DNA of 64,000 nucleotides from a virus (IMGVR_UViG_3300025887_000011:27808-91807), one strand, 5' to 3'. Counted from the first letter of the stretch, positions 8,677-17,479 are shown. Notes: generated by a model not told the origin, from the letters alone. Translations and numbers: made by a program.

Positions 8677-10191
8677 TTACAGTTGGTCAAAATCTGGTAG
8701 TTCGCCTGGCTCTGACCCATCGATATCAGCGCCGCCATTAACGGATCTAACTATATCCCTAAGATCACCACGTTCTGAAATATTAAAATTAGCGAAGTTT
8801 AAGTTTATAAAGTTTTTCCTTAAGGAATCTCCAACTTGAATAGGCTCTAAAGCTCCAGCTATGTCCTTGCCCAAGTGTCTCGATTTAATTCCAACAAGCT
8901 TGTGAGTTCCAAAATGAGAACCCTCTATCTCAATTTCATCAGCTGTTTTACTACGAAGTATAAACATGTGAGAGCAAAACTGAATGATTCTGTCAGAAAG
9001 GGATACAGTACTTTCATCATCCACTACATTCTGAGCATTCCTGTTGTTTGTAATACCCAGCCTATTGGATTGAACAGAAGTTATCATAGGAATGATGGGT
9101 TCTCCTTCATGAAGGATTTCTTTTTGCACACACTTTTTGAATTTATCCACCATCTCTCCAACGATCTGCCACTCGTTTTTGTTTGCCGATGATTCACTAG
9201 TAGTCTTGATGTAGTCAAAAGAAAATATCATCTTATTACCTCTTCCCACTTTTGAGAAGTAAAAACGCTTTAATGTATTAACCATTGAATCTACATCTAA
9301 GCCTCCTACGTTATAGTAATAAAATTTAAGATTTTTAACCTTTGGCCAAACACTTCTTACTTTTGCTACCACCTCTTCTCCAGCTTGCCTCCACTTACCA
9401 CTTTCCAATAAATGCATAGGAACGCCAGATAAAGAAGCGCACTGACGCATTATTAACTCTTCTTTGCTCATCTCTCCATTATCAAAATGAAGCACTGGAA
9501 CATCATACTTTAAACTTACTTTGGTAGCATAATCCATGCAGAACTGAGTTTTTCCAACCCCAGATCTAGCGACAATAACAGTAATATTTCCTGGCCTTAA
9601 AAGAGATCCATAAATTTTATTTACTGTTGGGTGCGGACCCATCATTCCAAATTCGACAACGGGATTATTGCCCCGCTCTTCAACAAGATCCTCCATCTCA
9701 TCATAAATATTTTCTGGGAGATTATCTCCAGCCTCGTAAAGATTTATTTTAGAATTATAAACATGATCTGCTTTTTCAACAATCTCATTATAAGGTATCT
9801 CTGGAGACATCTTCTTCATCTCCATTGCAACCTCTTGAGCCGCTTTATATATACCTCTTCTTACTGATGTTTTTTTAAGTTCTTTAGCTGTTTTTAAAAC
9901 GTTTCCTTCAGGCACTCTCCTTAAGGCTAAAGATTTAATATAATCAGACGGATTAAGATTATCTTCAAAAGACAAACCTATACTAGATATCCTGCCAGCC
10001 ACGATTATCTCATCGACCTGATCACCAGACTGATGAGCCTGTTTGATGACAGTAAAGATGGTCTTGTGAAGATTAGATTCCTCTGAATAAAAATCACTGC
10101 TATCAATAAAATCAGATATGTCTGAGAAAGAGTCTGAATCTTTGATTAAGCCAGCCAAAAGCTGCTTCTCTAGTTCTAAATTATAAATCAC
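8677..10191 (-). CDS. dnaB: replicative DNA helicase, DnaB-like
   Basis: A 504-residue hexameric 5'-3' helicase. The N-terminal domain begins LELEKQLLAGLIKDSD, like the DnaB N-domain, and continues to about residue 150. A linker helix precedes the RecA-like motor, with Walker A ARSGVGKT at 208-215 (K214) and a Walker B region around MIFSFDYIKTT. ITSVQSNR matches the DnaB H3 motif. The start is GTG, sharing one base with the stop of the preceding small gene (TAGTG). With the downstream primase it forms the helicase-primase pair of a self-sufficient replisome that also has Pol III, SSB and a recombinase in this window. No loader is apparent, so it may self-load or use an unrecognised small protein nearby. 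Confidence 0.93.
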   Translation of the reverse strand: MIYNLELEKQLLAGLIKDSDSFSDISDFIDSSDFYSEESNLHKTIFTVIKQAHQSGDQVDEIIVAGRISSIGLSFEDNLNPSDYIKSLALRRVPEGNVLKTAKELKKTSVRRGIYKAAQEVAMEMKKMSPEIPYNEIVEKADHVYNSKINLYEAGDNLPENIYDEMEDLVEERGNNPVVEFGMMGPHPTVNKIYGSLLRPGNITVIVARSGVGKTQFCMDYATKVSLKYDVPVLHFDNGEMSKEELIMRQCASLSGVPMHLLESGKWRQAGEEVVAKVRSVWPKVKNLKFYYYNVGGLDVDSMVNTLKRFYFSKVGRGNKMIFSFDYIKTTSESSANKNEWQIVGEMVDKFKKCVQKEILHEGEPIIPMITSVQSNRLGITNNRNAQNVVDDESTVSLSDRIIQFCSHMFILRSKTADEIEIEGSHFGTHKLVGIKSRHLGKDIAGALEPIQVGDSLRKNFINLNFANFNISERGDLRDIVRSVNGGADIDGSEPGELPDFDQL

Positions 10192-10436
10192 TAATTGTTA
10201 TTGTTGATGGTTTCTATTGAAGAAGACATGTCAGAAAGAAAATTTTCTAAAGCTTTTCTTAATCCTAGCTCTATAATAGTTGAATCGTGCCTTGAATATA
10301 TTGTAGGGCTTCCATTTTCAGTACACAAAGCCAATATCATACCTTTGTTTTTATCTGCCCCGCCGCTAAACTCATAAATTTTATCTATAAAATTTTCTGG
10401 TATGGAGAATTCTATTTCTTCTGTTTCTTTGCTCAT
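10191..10436 (-). CDS. small acidic protein, function unknown
   Basis: An 81-residue protein that I cannot assign. It has an acidic N-terminus, a probable beta hairpin (KGMILALCTENGSPTIYS), then an amphipathic helix (LGLRKALENFLSDM) and an Asn-rich tail. The strand-then-helix order resembles the 49-residue protein encoded at 26317-26466, where a short strand pair is followed by SEALKEWFLKYA, but identity is low. It overlaps both neighbours by a few bases, between a nuclease and the DnaB helicase, so a replication accessory role such as helicase loading is conceivable but unsupported by any motif. Confidence 0.6.
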   Translation of the reverse strand: MSKETEEIEFSIPENFIDKIYEFSGGADKNKGMILALCTENGSPTIYSRHDSTIIELGLRKALENFLSDMSSSIETINNNN

Positions 10437-10840
10437 AAATTAATATCCTGGTCTTTGAAAAGTGATGCGTTTATTTCGTCCGTAGTATAAACTTCTAGAA
10501 GCTTTATATCATTAATCTCGCAAAAGTCAAACTTCTTTTGATCCCTTTTTAGTTGATCTAAATATTTAAGCCTGTTTTTGTGAAAGTGTTTAACATACCT
10601 AATATGTTGATCACCTTGGACTTCAACTGCGATGCCTTTATTGGCGTTGTAAAAATCTAAGGATAGTCTTGTTCCGACTATTCTGAATTCTTCAAAAACT
10701 ACATCATGCTTCCAGTAAGGCTTTAAAAAATCTTTAACTTTATTTTGGAACTTGCTTCTGCTAAGTGCATTCCAATCAATTAGGTATTTTTTTGCTCCTT
10801 TTAAATTTCTTGGTTTTCCATATGGATCCAAGAATTTCAT
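10433..10840 (-). CDS. small PD-(D/E)XK endonuclease-like protein
   Basis: A 135-residue protein with a compact nuclease-like core. SLDFYNANKGIAVEVQGDQH supplies the Asp and the E-x-Q of a PD-(D/E)XK site (D near residue 63, E-V-Q near 74-76). It is followed by a basic helix (KNRLKYLDQLKRDQKK) and a final strand IKLLEVY, the order seen in Vsr-like and small restriction-endonuclease-like folds. The basic N-terminus could bind DNA. It overlaps its neighbours by 4 nt on each side, next to the RecA-like recombinase, so a role in recombination or repair of branched or mismatched DNA is plausible. The exact family is uncertain. Confidence 0.65.
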   Translation of the reverse strand: MKFLDPYGKPRNLKGAKKYLIDWNALSRSKFQNKVKDFLKPYWKHDVVFEEFRIVGTRLSLDFYNANKGIAVEVQGDQHIRYVKHFHKNRLKYLDQLKRDQKKFDFCEINDIKLLEVYTTDEINASLFKDQDINL

Positions 10841-11964
10841 GTCAGTTCTGCTATCGCATTTTTAAAATATTTAATCAAGAAGTCAGAAAGTTTGTCGTCG
10901 TCTTCAATCAATTTAAACAGGTTGTTCTCTCCTTGTATTTTTTCTGGAAACTCAAGTTCGTTTTCAATGAGCAGTTCTTTAAAGTCTTCTGTAGCGGATA
11001 TCCAAGCTCCCCCTTTTTTAAGGAACTCCCAAGCATACATCAAATCAATAATCTCTTTTTCAATCCATATAGAGTTTCCTCCTTTACGGCCATACCTCAA
11101 GGGGTAGGTTATTCTAGAGTTTGTTTTTTCGTTGGGTGACTTTTTAACTGTGACAACAGCAAAGTGGCCAATAATTGGATTTTTTTTCATGTCCATTTTT
11201 TTAATAGAAGAGTTTTGAAGTATAACATCCTTATTAAATCTTGGTTCAAATTCGATAATCCAATTAGCAAAGTGAAGTAGTGCGTTGCCTCCTGTAGCGC
11301 TGGTTTGTCTAATGGGGGCCTTTGTATAAGGATCTAATTTGATATCTGCTCTGACTTGAGAAATAAATATTGCCATGTGACCTCGCTTCGCCAAAGCAAT
11401 AGACATTTTCTTCATAAAAGTACCTGCAATTACGGCCCCACCAGCAATCTTAGAAGAGTCCTCAAACCCCTTATCCATATCATTCTTCGGTATCAGTCCA
11501 TCTACAGAGTCAAGAACAAAACAATACTTTGTGTCGTTTTCATTGTCCGCAACAAGTTGCCTCATTAAATCTACAGCTGTTTCATAAATATTAGATTCAA
11601 ATACAAAACAAGTTCCATCCACCCAGTCTTTTGCGCTGAAAACAAATTCAAGACCAGATCTTTCTCTCATCTCTTTAGACAGTCTTCCTTCTGCTTTTAT
11701 GTAAACACCTTTCGATCTAGGTATTGTAGATAGAAAGTTTTTTATAACCTCTAAAGCCTCTGATGTCTTGCCTCCTTCATTCATACCACAAAATCTATGG
11801 AGTCCAGGCCCAAAGCCGCCTCCAAGCTGAAGGTCGAATTGTAGAGATCCGCTAGATACTTTATAATCTATCTCTTCTTCGAAGTTATAGTGATCATCCT
11901 TGTTTGCCTTAAGGAATCTGTCTAATAAATTGATTGAGTCTTGTTGTTGTTCTTCTTTATTCAT
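10837..11964 (-). CDS. RecA/UvsX-like recombinase
   Basis: A 375-residue strand-exchange ATPase. VSSGSLQFDLQLGGGFGPG precedes Walker A GMNEGGKT at 60-67. YCFVLDSVDGL is the Walker B strand and MAIFISQVR the switch glutamine region. RQTSATGGNALLHFANWIIE matches the mobile-loop and following helix of RecA. It is slightly longer than bacterial RecA and has an acidic N-terminus and a divergent C-terminal domain, as in other phage recombinases. It probably drives recombination-dependent replication with the SSB encoded at 24.4 kb and the nucleases on either side. It overlaps the adjacent genes by 4 and 8 nt. Confidence 0.9.
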   Translation of the reverse strand: MNKEEQQQDSINLLDRFLKANKDDHYNFEEEIDYKVSSGSLQFDLQLGGGFGPGLHRFCGMNEGGKTSEALEVIKNFLSTIPRSKGVYIKAEGRLSKEMRERSGLEFVFSAKDWVDGTCFVFESNIYETAVDLMRQLVADNENDTKYCFVLDSVDGLIPKNDMDKGFEDSSKIAGGAVIAGTFMKKMSIALAKRGHMAIFISQVRADIKLDPYTKAPIRQTSATGGNALLHFANWIIEFEPRFNKDVILQNSSIKKMDMKKNPIIGHFAVVTVKKSPNEKTNSRITYPLRYGRKGGNSIWIEKEIIDLMYAWEFLKKGGAWISATEDFKELLIENELEFPEKIQGENNLFKLIEDDDKLSDFLIKYFKNAIAELT

Positions 11965-12409
11965 CTAAAAATTTCTTTGTTGTTTTTTTTGTTCTCGTTA
12001 TTATTTGATCTTCTCCGACCTTTTCTCCAATATTATACTCTGGATATTTATTGTTGTCAAACTTATAATTAAATGCTCTGAATTTCTCATCTAGTTTACC
12101 CCTAAGCTTAGGGCTTGTCAAGTAAGCTAAGGAATCAAATTTCTTACCGAAATTAACTATATTCATAAACTCAAGAGAATACCTTTCGCACAAAGAATTT
12201 AACATCTTCATTTCCCTTGCGAAGAAAAATCTTTTTTGTTTTTCTGGCACTTCTACTAAACGATAAAGAACGGATCTTTTGTTTATGTTTTTTTCTTTGC
12301 TTTCAATTTTAACCTTATCTTTAGCAAATAAATGCCCACACAAACAAGATACAGACCTTACGCCTGTAAACTCCTTGCATGAAGGGCATTGCTTTTTACC
12401 TCTTGGCAT
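11957..12409 (-). CDS. zinc-binding protein, function unknown
   Basis: A 150-residue protein with a putative N-terminal zinc site: C8, C11, C22 and C24 in a CPSC...CLCGH pattern, followed by a basic stretch. The rest is helical and Lys-rich (REMKMLNSLCERYSLEF; KLRGKLDEKFRAF) and ends in a very basic tail (RTKKTTKKF). No enzymatic motif is visible. It overlaps the recombinase gene by 8 nt and follows the dehydratase gene, so it marks the border between the replication block and the glycan cassette. Nucleic-acid binding is a reasonable guess. Confidence 0.62.
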   Translation of the reverse strand: MPRGKKQCPSCKEFTGVRSVSCLCGHLFAKDKVKIESKEKNINKRSVLYRLVEVPEKQKRFFFAREMKMLNSLCERYSLEFMNIVNFGKKFDSLAYLTSPKLRGKLDEKFRAFNYKFDNNKYPEYNIGEKVGEDQIITRTKKTTKKFLDE

Positions 12410-12418
12410 AGGTTGACC

Positions 12419-13450
12419 TTATCCGATATTTATATCGGTGTCAACCATCTTTTTAACAAGCCCTTGGAAATTTGTTTTTCTGATCCAGCCAAGCTCTTTT
12501 TCTGCTCTGGAAGGGTCCCCTAATAAAAGCTCTACTTCGGCAGGTCTGTAATATCTAGGATTAATCTCAACAAGTAATTTATCACCGTGGATATATTTCT
12601 CGTCTAGACCTTCACCGACCCATTTGCATTTTTCAGCACCGTAACCAGCATAAGAAAAAGCAGTTTCCACAAAATCTCTGATTGTATGGGTCTCCCCAGA
12701 AGCTAGAACATATTCCTTTGGCTCTTTTTGATTAAGCATCTTCCAAATACCATCTACAAAATCCTCCGCATCAGACCAGTCTCTTTTTGCTTCAAGGTTT
12801 CCAAGCTCAATAGGTTTGAAACTATCTCCGATGCTGTTTTTCAAAAATATCTCAGCCACACCTTTAGTGACTTTTCGGGTAAGAAACTCTTCACCTCTCC
12901 TTGTTCCTTCGTGATTAAATAACCAACCTTGTATTGCATAAAGATTGTAAGAGTCCCTCCAAACTTTAACCAAGTGTCTTGCGGAGGCTTTGGATGCTCC
13001 ATACGGGCTTCTGGGGCGCAATGGATGCGTCTCGTCCTGAGGAGCGGTAACTACGTCGCCGAATTCTTCAGACGAGCCAGCATTGTAGTATCGGCAATCT
13101 GGGCAGTATTTGCGGATAGCCTCAAGCTGGTACAATACAGACATGCAATTTGTATTCATGTGGTTCTCTGGCATATCCCAACTAACACCAACAAATGAAT
13201 TTGCTGCAAAATTAATAAAGTAGTCTGGCTTCTCTTCTTCGATAACACGATTGACATTTGATTGGTCAGTTATGTCAAGGTCGATGAGTCTAAATCTTGG
13301 GTTGTCAGACAAGTGTTTTATGTTTTCGTGATTTTTAACACTAAGTCGGCGCACTCCTGCGATGATATCGATGTCTGTATTCTCCAACAAGTAGTCAGCC
13401 ATAAAGCTTCCGTCTTGTCCTGTTACACCTGTGATAATTACTTTTTTCAT
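12419..13450 (-). CDS. gmd: GDP-mannose 4,6-dehydratase
   Basis: A 343-residue extended short-chain dehydrogenase that converts GDP-mannose to GDP-4-keto-6-deoxymannose, precursor of fucose, rhamnose and perosamine derivatives. The Rossmann motif is TGVTGQDGS (G8, G11, G14). Catalytic residues are in NAGSSEEFG and in YGASK (Y150, K154). NHEGTRRGEEFLTRKVTKGVA corresponds to the NHES(P/T)RRGxxFVTRKI block typical of Gmd. Length is normal and no key residue is missing. It is the last gene of the glycan cassette and directly abuts the next gene upstream. No epimerase/reductase follows in the window, so the product may be completed by host enzymes. Confidence 0.95.
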   Translation of the reverse strand: MKKVIITGVTGQDGSFMADYLLENTDIDIIAGVRRLSVKNHENIKHLSDNPRFRLIDLDITDQSNVNRVIEEEKPDYFINFAANSFVGVSWDMPENHMNTNCMSVLYQLEAIRKYCPDCRYYNAGSSEEFGDVVTAPQDETHPLRPRSPYGASKASARHLVKVWRDSYNLYAIQGWLFNHEGTRRGEEFLTRKVTKGVAEIFLKNSIGDSFKPIELGNLEAKRDWSDAEDFVDGIWKMLNQKEPKEYVLASGETHTIRDFVETAFSYAGYGAEKCKWVGEGLDEKYIHGDKLLVEINPRYYRPAEVELLLGDPSRAEKELGWIRKTNFQGLVKKMVDTDINIG

Positions 13451-13864
13451 TTAAACGTAGTCTGTGCAAACGCCAAAGCATTTGTATTTTTTTTCCTTCC
13501 AGTTAACATCATTATCTACAATAACACATCTTTTTTCAACTCTTTTACCAGGAAAAGTCCAAATAATTTTTTTTGATGTTAGTGTATAGTCGTCGTTTTC
13601 GTGCCAAAAGTAATTACAGCTTGGAGGACAGTTAACCAAAGCCTCTAAATTCTTGCAATGAATCCATAGACCTTTATTGTATAAAAAAGAAAAATCTATC
13701 TTGTATTGAGGGTAATCATGCCCAAGAAAAAAACAGGAATCTTTTTGCCATAAATCTATCTCGCAATCAAAACCAAGCTGTAAACATTTTAAGATTTGAT
13801 CTGGATTGTTCTCTGTATCTTTGTTTACTCCTTTAAGGTTCCCTCTGTGCGATATTATCTTCAT
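13451..13864 (-). CDS. glycerophosphodiester phosphodiesterase-like protein, short
   Basis: A 137-residue protein resembling a trimmed GDPD-fold enzyme. IISHRGN at the N-terminus matches the HRG motif (H6, R7), GFDCEIDLW supplies the paired acidic residues, and FFLGHDY the following His. Full GDPD enzymes are about 240 residues, so this one lacks much of the barrel. Similar short forms occur in surface-polysaccharide loci, but that is recollection. Its stop is directly before the gmd start. The leader contains TAATAT 6 nt before the ATG and a 6-bp hairpin at 13879-13894 that covers the upstream gene's stop. It may act on phosphoglycan or lipid-linked substrates; activity is uncertain. Confidence 0.65.
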   Translation of the reverse strand: MKIISHRGNLKGVNKDTENNPDQILKCLQLGFDCEIDLWQKDSCFFLGHDYPQYKIDFSFLYNKGLWIHCKNLEALVNCPPSCNYFWHENDDYTLTSKKIIWTFPGKRVEKRCVIVDNDVNWKEKKYKCFGVCTDYV

Positions 13865-13878
13865 GATTTGATATTACG

Positions 13879-13894
13879 TAGAATAGGCATTCTA
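13879..13894 (-). other. stem-loop over the stop codon of the HAD/NTase gene
   Basis: TAGAAT-loop-ATTCTA forms a 6-bp stem with a 4-nt loop. It includes the TAG of the upstream bifunctional gene and lies just before the TAATAT box of the next gene. It has no U-tract, so it may be a weak attenuator, a processing site or a protein-binding dyad. Confidence 0.4.
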
Positions 13895-15256
13895 AATTTT
13901 ATTTTTTAAAAACAAATCGAGATCTTCTGGAGTTCCTAAACCCCACATTTTTTCTATATTAAATGTTTTTATTTTTTTGCCGTCAGCTATAGCTTCATTA
14001 AAAACTGGACAAACATAAAACTCATTATTAAATCTTTTGTTTTCACTAATCATTTGTTCTGCATATTTAACATAATCAGAACCCTTCTTCCAATAATAAA
14101 TCCCAACTGTGGCAATATCTGATATCGGGTTTTTTTCTGCAACCTCTGTAACGAAACCGTTTTCATCAATTTTAGCAAAAGACCACTTAGGATGCGTCGA
14201 CCTAAAGGTCAGTATCCCAGCATCAAGATCTTGTTCTTGCATTTTATACATAAACTCACTTGTGTCCCACTCAGCAAATTGGTCGGAGTTCGCTATGATT
14301 AAAGGGTTGTCATTATTTATAATATCTTTAGCCAACAGCGTAGTACAAGCGGCACCTTCTGTGATTCCTTCGACTTCTACTATGTTCGGTTTTTCTGCAA
14401 TCATGCCAAGCATTGAATCAAGGTTATATTTTTCTCTATGACTTTTTTGAACTATAAAAGAATGCTTGCTTTCAAAGTTTAAGTTGTCCACGACAACTTG
14501 TATCATTGCTTTGCCATCTACCTCAATCAAAGGTTTTGGAAATGTATAGCCAGCTTTTTCAAAACGACTACCTGCACCAGCCATGGGAATAAGAACATTT
14601 AGCTTCCTATCTTGCCACTTTGTATTTGTATTTGTGTTTTTCGTTTCCAAAAGGTTTCTTTCTATTTTTTCTAAAGTCAAGTCTTTCGCATTTTTAACCC
14701 TAACCACTTTAGCTCCAGATCTTTGAGCCGCTAGTAGTCCGTGTGGAGAATCTTCCACTATCAATGTTTCTTCTGGGTTTTTTTCAAGTATTGACATAGC
14801 ATCCCAATACATTTGAGGATGAGGTTTTGAATTTTTTACATCTTCGTTGGAGATTATAAGATCGAAGTACTCTATTACGCCTACTTTAGAAAGCATTAGT
14901 ATAACAGACCTTCTTATAGAGTTGGAGCAACAAGCAATCTTAAAACCTTTAGCTCTTAAACCCTTAAACATTGAGATTAAATTTTGATTAAATTCTAATT
15001 CTTGTATCTTTTTAGATGTTATTCTTTGTTTCCCTTGCCAAATTTGTTTGTGCAGTTTTTCTGGCAATCCTTTTTTCTCTGATAGAATATTTAACTTAGA
15101 TGTTGTTTTGAGACCATCATAAATACTCAAATGTTCTTGTTCAGATATTACAAATTCTGATCCGACTTCAGCCAAAGCCTCGTTCAAGGCATCGTAATGA
15201 ATTTCTTTAGCGTCAACTAAAACACCGTCTAAATCAAATATTATTAATTTTATCAT
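13892..15256 (-). CDS. HAD-family phosphatase fused to sugar nucleotidyltransferase
   Basis: A 454-residue two-domain protein. Residues 1 to about 215 form a beta-phosphoglucomutase-type HAD phosphatase: FDLDGVLVD at 7-15, ACCSNS as motif II, then NSKPHPQMYWDA and IVEDSPHGLLAA as motifs III and IV. From about 220, NVLIPMAGAGSRFEKAGYTFPKPLIEVDGK is split here only in description: MAGAGSRF and KPLIEV are the signature of RmlA/GlmU-type nucleotidyltransferases, followed by IANSDQF as the metal-binding strand. It would dephosphorylate a sugar bisphosphate or phosphate and activate a sugar phosphate with NTP. It overlaps the next gene upstream by 4 nt. The fusion suggests one dedicated activated-sugar pathway; the sugar is unknown. 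Confidence 0.88.
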   Translation of the reverse strand: MIKLIIFDLDGVLVDAKEIHYDALNEALAEVGSEFVISEQEHLSIYDGLKTTSKLNILSEKKGLPEKLHKQIWQGKQRITSKKIQELEFNQNLISMFKGLRAKGFKIACCSNSIRRSVILMLSKVGVIEYFDLIISNEDVKNSKPHPQMYWDAMSILEKNPEETLIVEDSPHGLLAAQRSGAKVVRVKNAKDLTLEKIERNLLETKNTNTNTKWQDRKLNVLIPMAGAGSRFEKAGYTFPKPLIEVDGKAMIQVVVDNLNFESKHSFIVQKSHREKYNLDSMLGMIAEKPNIVEVEGITEGAACTTLLAKDIINNDNPLIIANSDQFAEWDTSEFMYKMQEQDLDAGILTFRSTHPKWSFAKIDENGFVTEVAEKNPISDIATVGIYYWKKGSDYVKYAEQMISENKRFNNEFYVCPVFNEAIADGKKIKTFNIEKMWGLGTPEDLDLFLKNKI

Positions 15257-15954
15257 AAGTCTCTAAAAAGTTTGTAGTAGTGGTTTTGTAGAGGCGTTTT
15301 TTTAATATTAAACAAATCAGAACAATGTAAATTAAAACCAAGGAAACATTCTGGATTAACAGCACAACCATTTTCTACCATAGATTCTATACGGACAAAC
15401 GTTTGACTATAAACATCCATATCTTTACTGTTTGAAAAACTAAAAAGATCGTTTACTGCGTATTCAGTATGAACAAATTGATCATTAATATACATGTTCT
15501 CTTGGTTGTAATCATCAATTTTAAAATCTTTTGTGAAAAACAAGTCGGTTCTTAACCTTACGGACCAATCAAAATCAACATTTCTTGCTTGAGAAAATAA
15601 AATCTTCAAGTTATTAGCCATCATAATTGAATAAAACATAGAAAATGTGTTTTCAATAGGATGCGGGAACCTTGGATCTGGGATTAAATCGCTTTTAAAA
15701 GATATAGGCTTCTCCAAAAGAAAAGAATCTGGATTAACATCTAAAATGTCAGAAACGTTTTTAGATTTATAAAAACCCCTGTCTGTTCTTTCTCCAAAAT
15801 GACTTTTACCTTCTAAAGATTTATCAGACCAAGAGTGAAAAAATATATAAAAATTATATTCTGGGTTTGCCTCTACAATATGTCTTACATGTGATTCAAA
15901 GCATTTTTTAAAGTCTCTAATTTGACCAGAATAACAAAGTGCTACGTTTTTCAT
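15253..15954 (-). CDS. putative glycosyltransferase-like protein
   Basis: A 233-residue protein beginning NVALCYSGQIRDFKKCFESH, an opening I associate with a loosely defined glycosyltransferase-like group in capsule and phage glycan loci. DWSVRLRTDLFF contains a D-x-D-like acidic strand end (RTDL), which could bind a nucleotide sugar and metal, and a later DLFSFSNSKDMDVY may form the acceptor region. No membrane segment is seen. It overlaps both neighbours by 4 nt inside the glycan cassette. The assignment rests on the opening motif, the acidic motif and the context; donor and acceptor cannot be inferred. Confidence 0.6.
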   Translation of the reverse strand: MKNVALCYSGQIRDFKKCFESHVRHIVEANPEYNFYIFFHSWSDKSLEGKSHFGERTDRGFYKSKNVSDILDVNPDSFLLEKPISFKSDLIPDPRFPHPIENTFSMFYSIMMANNLKILFSQARNVDFDWSVRLRTDLFFTKDFKIDDYNQENMYINDQFVHTEYAVNDLFSFSNSKDMDVYSQTFVRIESMVENGCAVNPECFLGFNLHCSDLFNIKKTPLQNHYYKLFRDL

Positions 15955-16886
15955 TTTATTTTTTCAATTAAGTTTTCAAATTTTCTTGCTATGTTCATCC
16001 AATCAAAAGACTCTGCATAGGAAACTATACTATCTCTTTGGTTTAAAGAAATATGTTTGTTTGTTTCTATTTTATCATTAATATAAATTATGTCATTTAT
16101 CCTATCATCGGGAATAACAGTTATAAAATCCTTTGATGTATCTAGATTTTGAACACAAGCTTCTGTAACTACAAGCCCAAGACCAGCAGACATAGCCTCT
16201 AAACATACTAATGGCTGAAGTTCAGAAGACGAAAGAAGTATCAAGTTAGCATAATGAGTCAAATCTTCTTTAACTTTTTTAGATTCCCATGCACCTAAGT
16301 AATTAGGGTCATCTTTATTGAAATCACTATCAAAACAAGATCCTACATACTTAACCATCGATGTTTGGCTTTGCAGTTGAGCTTGCCTTTTTCTTGAATC
16401 TATCTTACCTAAGCATATACTATACTCTGAGTTCTCTACGTATTGTTTTTTAACCCTGTTAAATTTAGAAAAACAAACTCCGTTTGGCAATATGTTTATT
16501 TTACTAGGAGATATTCCAACTTTTAAAAGTAGGTTTTCTTCGAAGGTTGTTAGGCAAAAAAAGTTACAGTCATAAAAAAACTCCCTTATCAACTTTTCGT
16601 GAAAAGGCAAGCTGTTTATAAAACTACCGTCATGAGTTGTAATAATTTTTTTACACTTGAGGTGAGGCATCATTTCCCAATGCTTACCGTAGTGCAGGTG
16701 AACTATATCTGGATTTATTTCAAGAACTTTTTGATGAGTAAGGTTAGTCGATTTTTCATTTATAAAATAAACATCATGACCAAGCTTTCTTAATGATTCA
16801 TACTGGTTCCAAAGCACAGTCTCTAAAGCGCCCCAACCATCTGGAGGTATTTCTATTTCACCTGGAGCTATAAAACATATTTTCAT
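15951..16886 (-). CDS. GT4-family glycosyltransferase (GT-B fold)
   Basis: About 311 residues from the ATG at 16886, which overlaps the previous stop as ATGA; the open frame extends 9 nt further to a GTG. It opens with MKICFIAPGEIEIPPDGWGALE, typed here as MKICFIAPG followed by a Gly-rich GWGALE loop, typical of GT4 enzymes. DIVHLHYG and ILPNGVCFSKF mark the N-domain end and the linker. ICLGKIDSRKRQAQL and LSSSELQPLVCLEAMSAGLGLVVTE form the donor-binding domain with the E-x7-E motif. It should be a retaining transferase using an NDP sugar. The neighbours are glycan genes on both sides. Confidence 0.87.
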   Translation of the reverse strand: MKICFIAPGEIEIPPDGWGALETVLWNQYESLRKLGHDVYFINEKSTNLTHQKVLEINPDIVHLHYGKHWEMMPHLKCKKIITTHDGSFINSLPFHEKLIREFFYDCNFFCLTTFEENLLLKVGISPSKINILPNGVCFSKFNRVKKQYVENSEYSICLGKIDSRKRQAQLQSQTSMVKYVGSCFDSDFNKDDPNYLGAWESKKVKEDLTHYANLILLSSSELQPLVCLEAMSAGLGLVVTEACVQNLDTSKDFITVIPDDRINDIIYINDKIETNKHISLNQRDSIVSYAESFDWMNIARKFENLIEKIK

Positions 16887-17479
16887 TTTGAACACAGTTT
16901 ATTGTAAATTTCTATATCTTTTTCGTAAAGAAACTTATAATCTTCGAATTTAACTTCTGAGATTTTATTGCCAACAGATTCGTTTTGATGATAAGCTTCA
17001 ACCTTTACGTCTAAGTATTCAGATAAGTTATCAAAAAGTTGATCGTCACACAAGAAGTCTTTATCGGTTATTTTTTTTTCTCCATCAAAAATAAATTCGT
17101 TTTGAGGACATCCATGTATAAAGTTACAACTTTGAATGTAATACTTGTTTCTTATTGAATTAAGGTAAGAATAATAAAAAAACAAATGTTCTGGGTTTCC
17201 TAAGTGCTTGGTAGCATAGGAAAGAGAAGAATAAAACCTTTCTTCTGGGTTTCTAATCGTAGAAAAAACTTTATAACCGTTATCTATAGCTGACTGTATA
17301 ACATGAAATTTAGAGTAGTGCATTGGCAGCATATGAGTTTTATCTATAGTCCCATCTTCGGTTGCCATATGAGTATCTATAAGATCTGGATCTATCTTCT
17401 TAAAAGATTTGTATATAGAAGAACCCCAATTCTTAGGGATATGTATATATAGGAATTTTAACTTGTGACTAACCAGCAT
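16883..17479 (-). CDS. sulfotransferase family 2-like protein
   Basis: A 198-residue protein with the two PAPS-binding signatures of the carbohydrate sulfotransferase (Sulfotransfer_2) family. FLYIHIPKNWGSS at 9-21 matches the 5'-phosphosulfate loop (usual IHIPKTAGTS). STIRNPEERFYSSLS at 73-87 matches the 3'-phosphate motif (R76, R81, S84). A C-terminal FLYEKDIEIYNKL resembles the helix common at the end of this family. The Trp/Gly substitution in the first loop is unusual. It would transfer sulfate from PAPS to a sugar hydroxyl. No PAPS synthase is seen in this window, so the donor would come from the host. It overlaps the neighbouring glycosyltransferases by 4 and 11 nt. Confidence 0.78.
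   Translation of the reverse strand: MLVSHKLKFLYIHIPKNWGSSIYKSFKKIDPDLIDTHMATEDGTIDKTHMLPMHYSKFHVIQSAIDNGYKVFSTIRNPEERFYSSLSYATKHLGNPEHLFFYYSYLNSIRNKYYIQSCNFIHGCPQNEFIFDGEKKITDKDFLCDDQLFDNLSEYLDVKVEAYHQNESVGNKISEVKFEDYKFLYEKDIEIYNKLCSK

Noticed and set aside
8673-8738. N-terminal extension of the primase into the helicase gene
   Set aside because: The extra residues look like read-through of helicase sequence and the ATG at 8672 fits the operon spacing.
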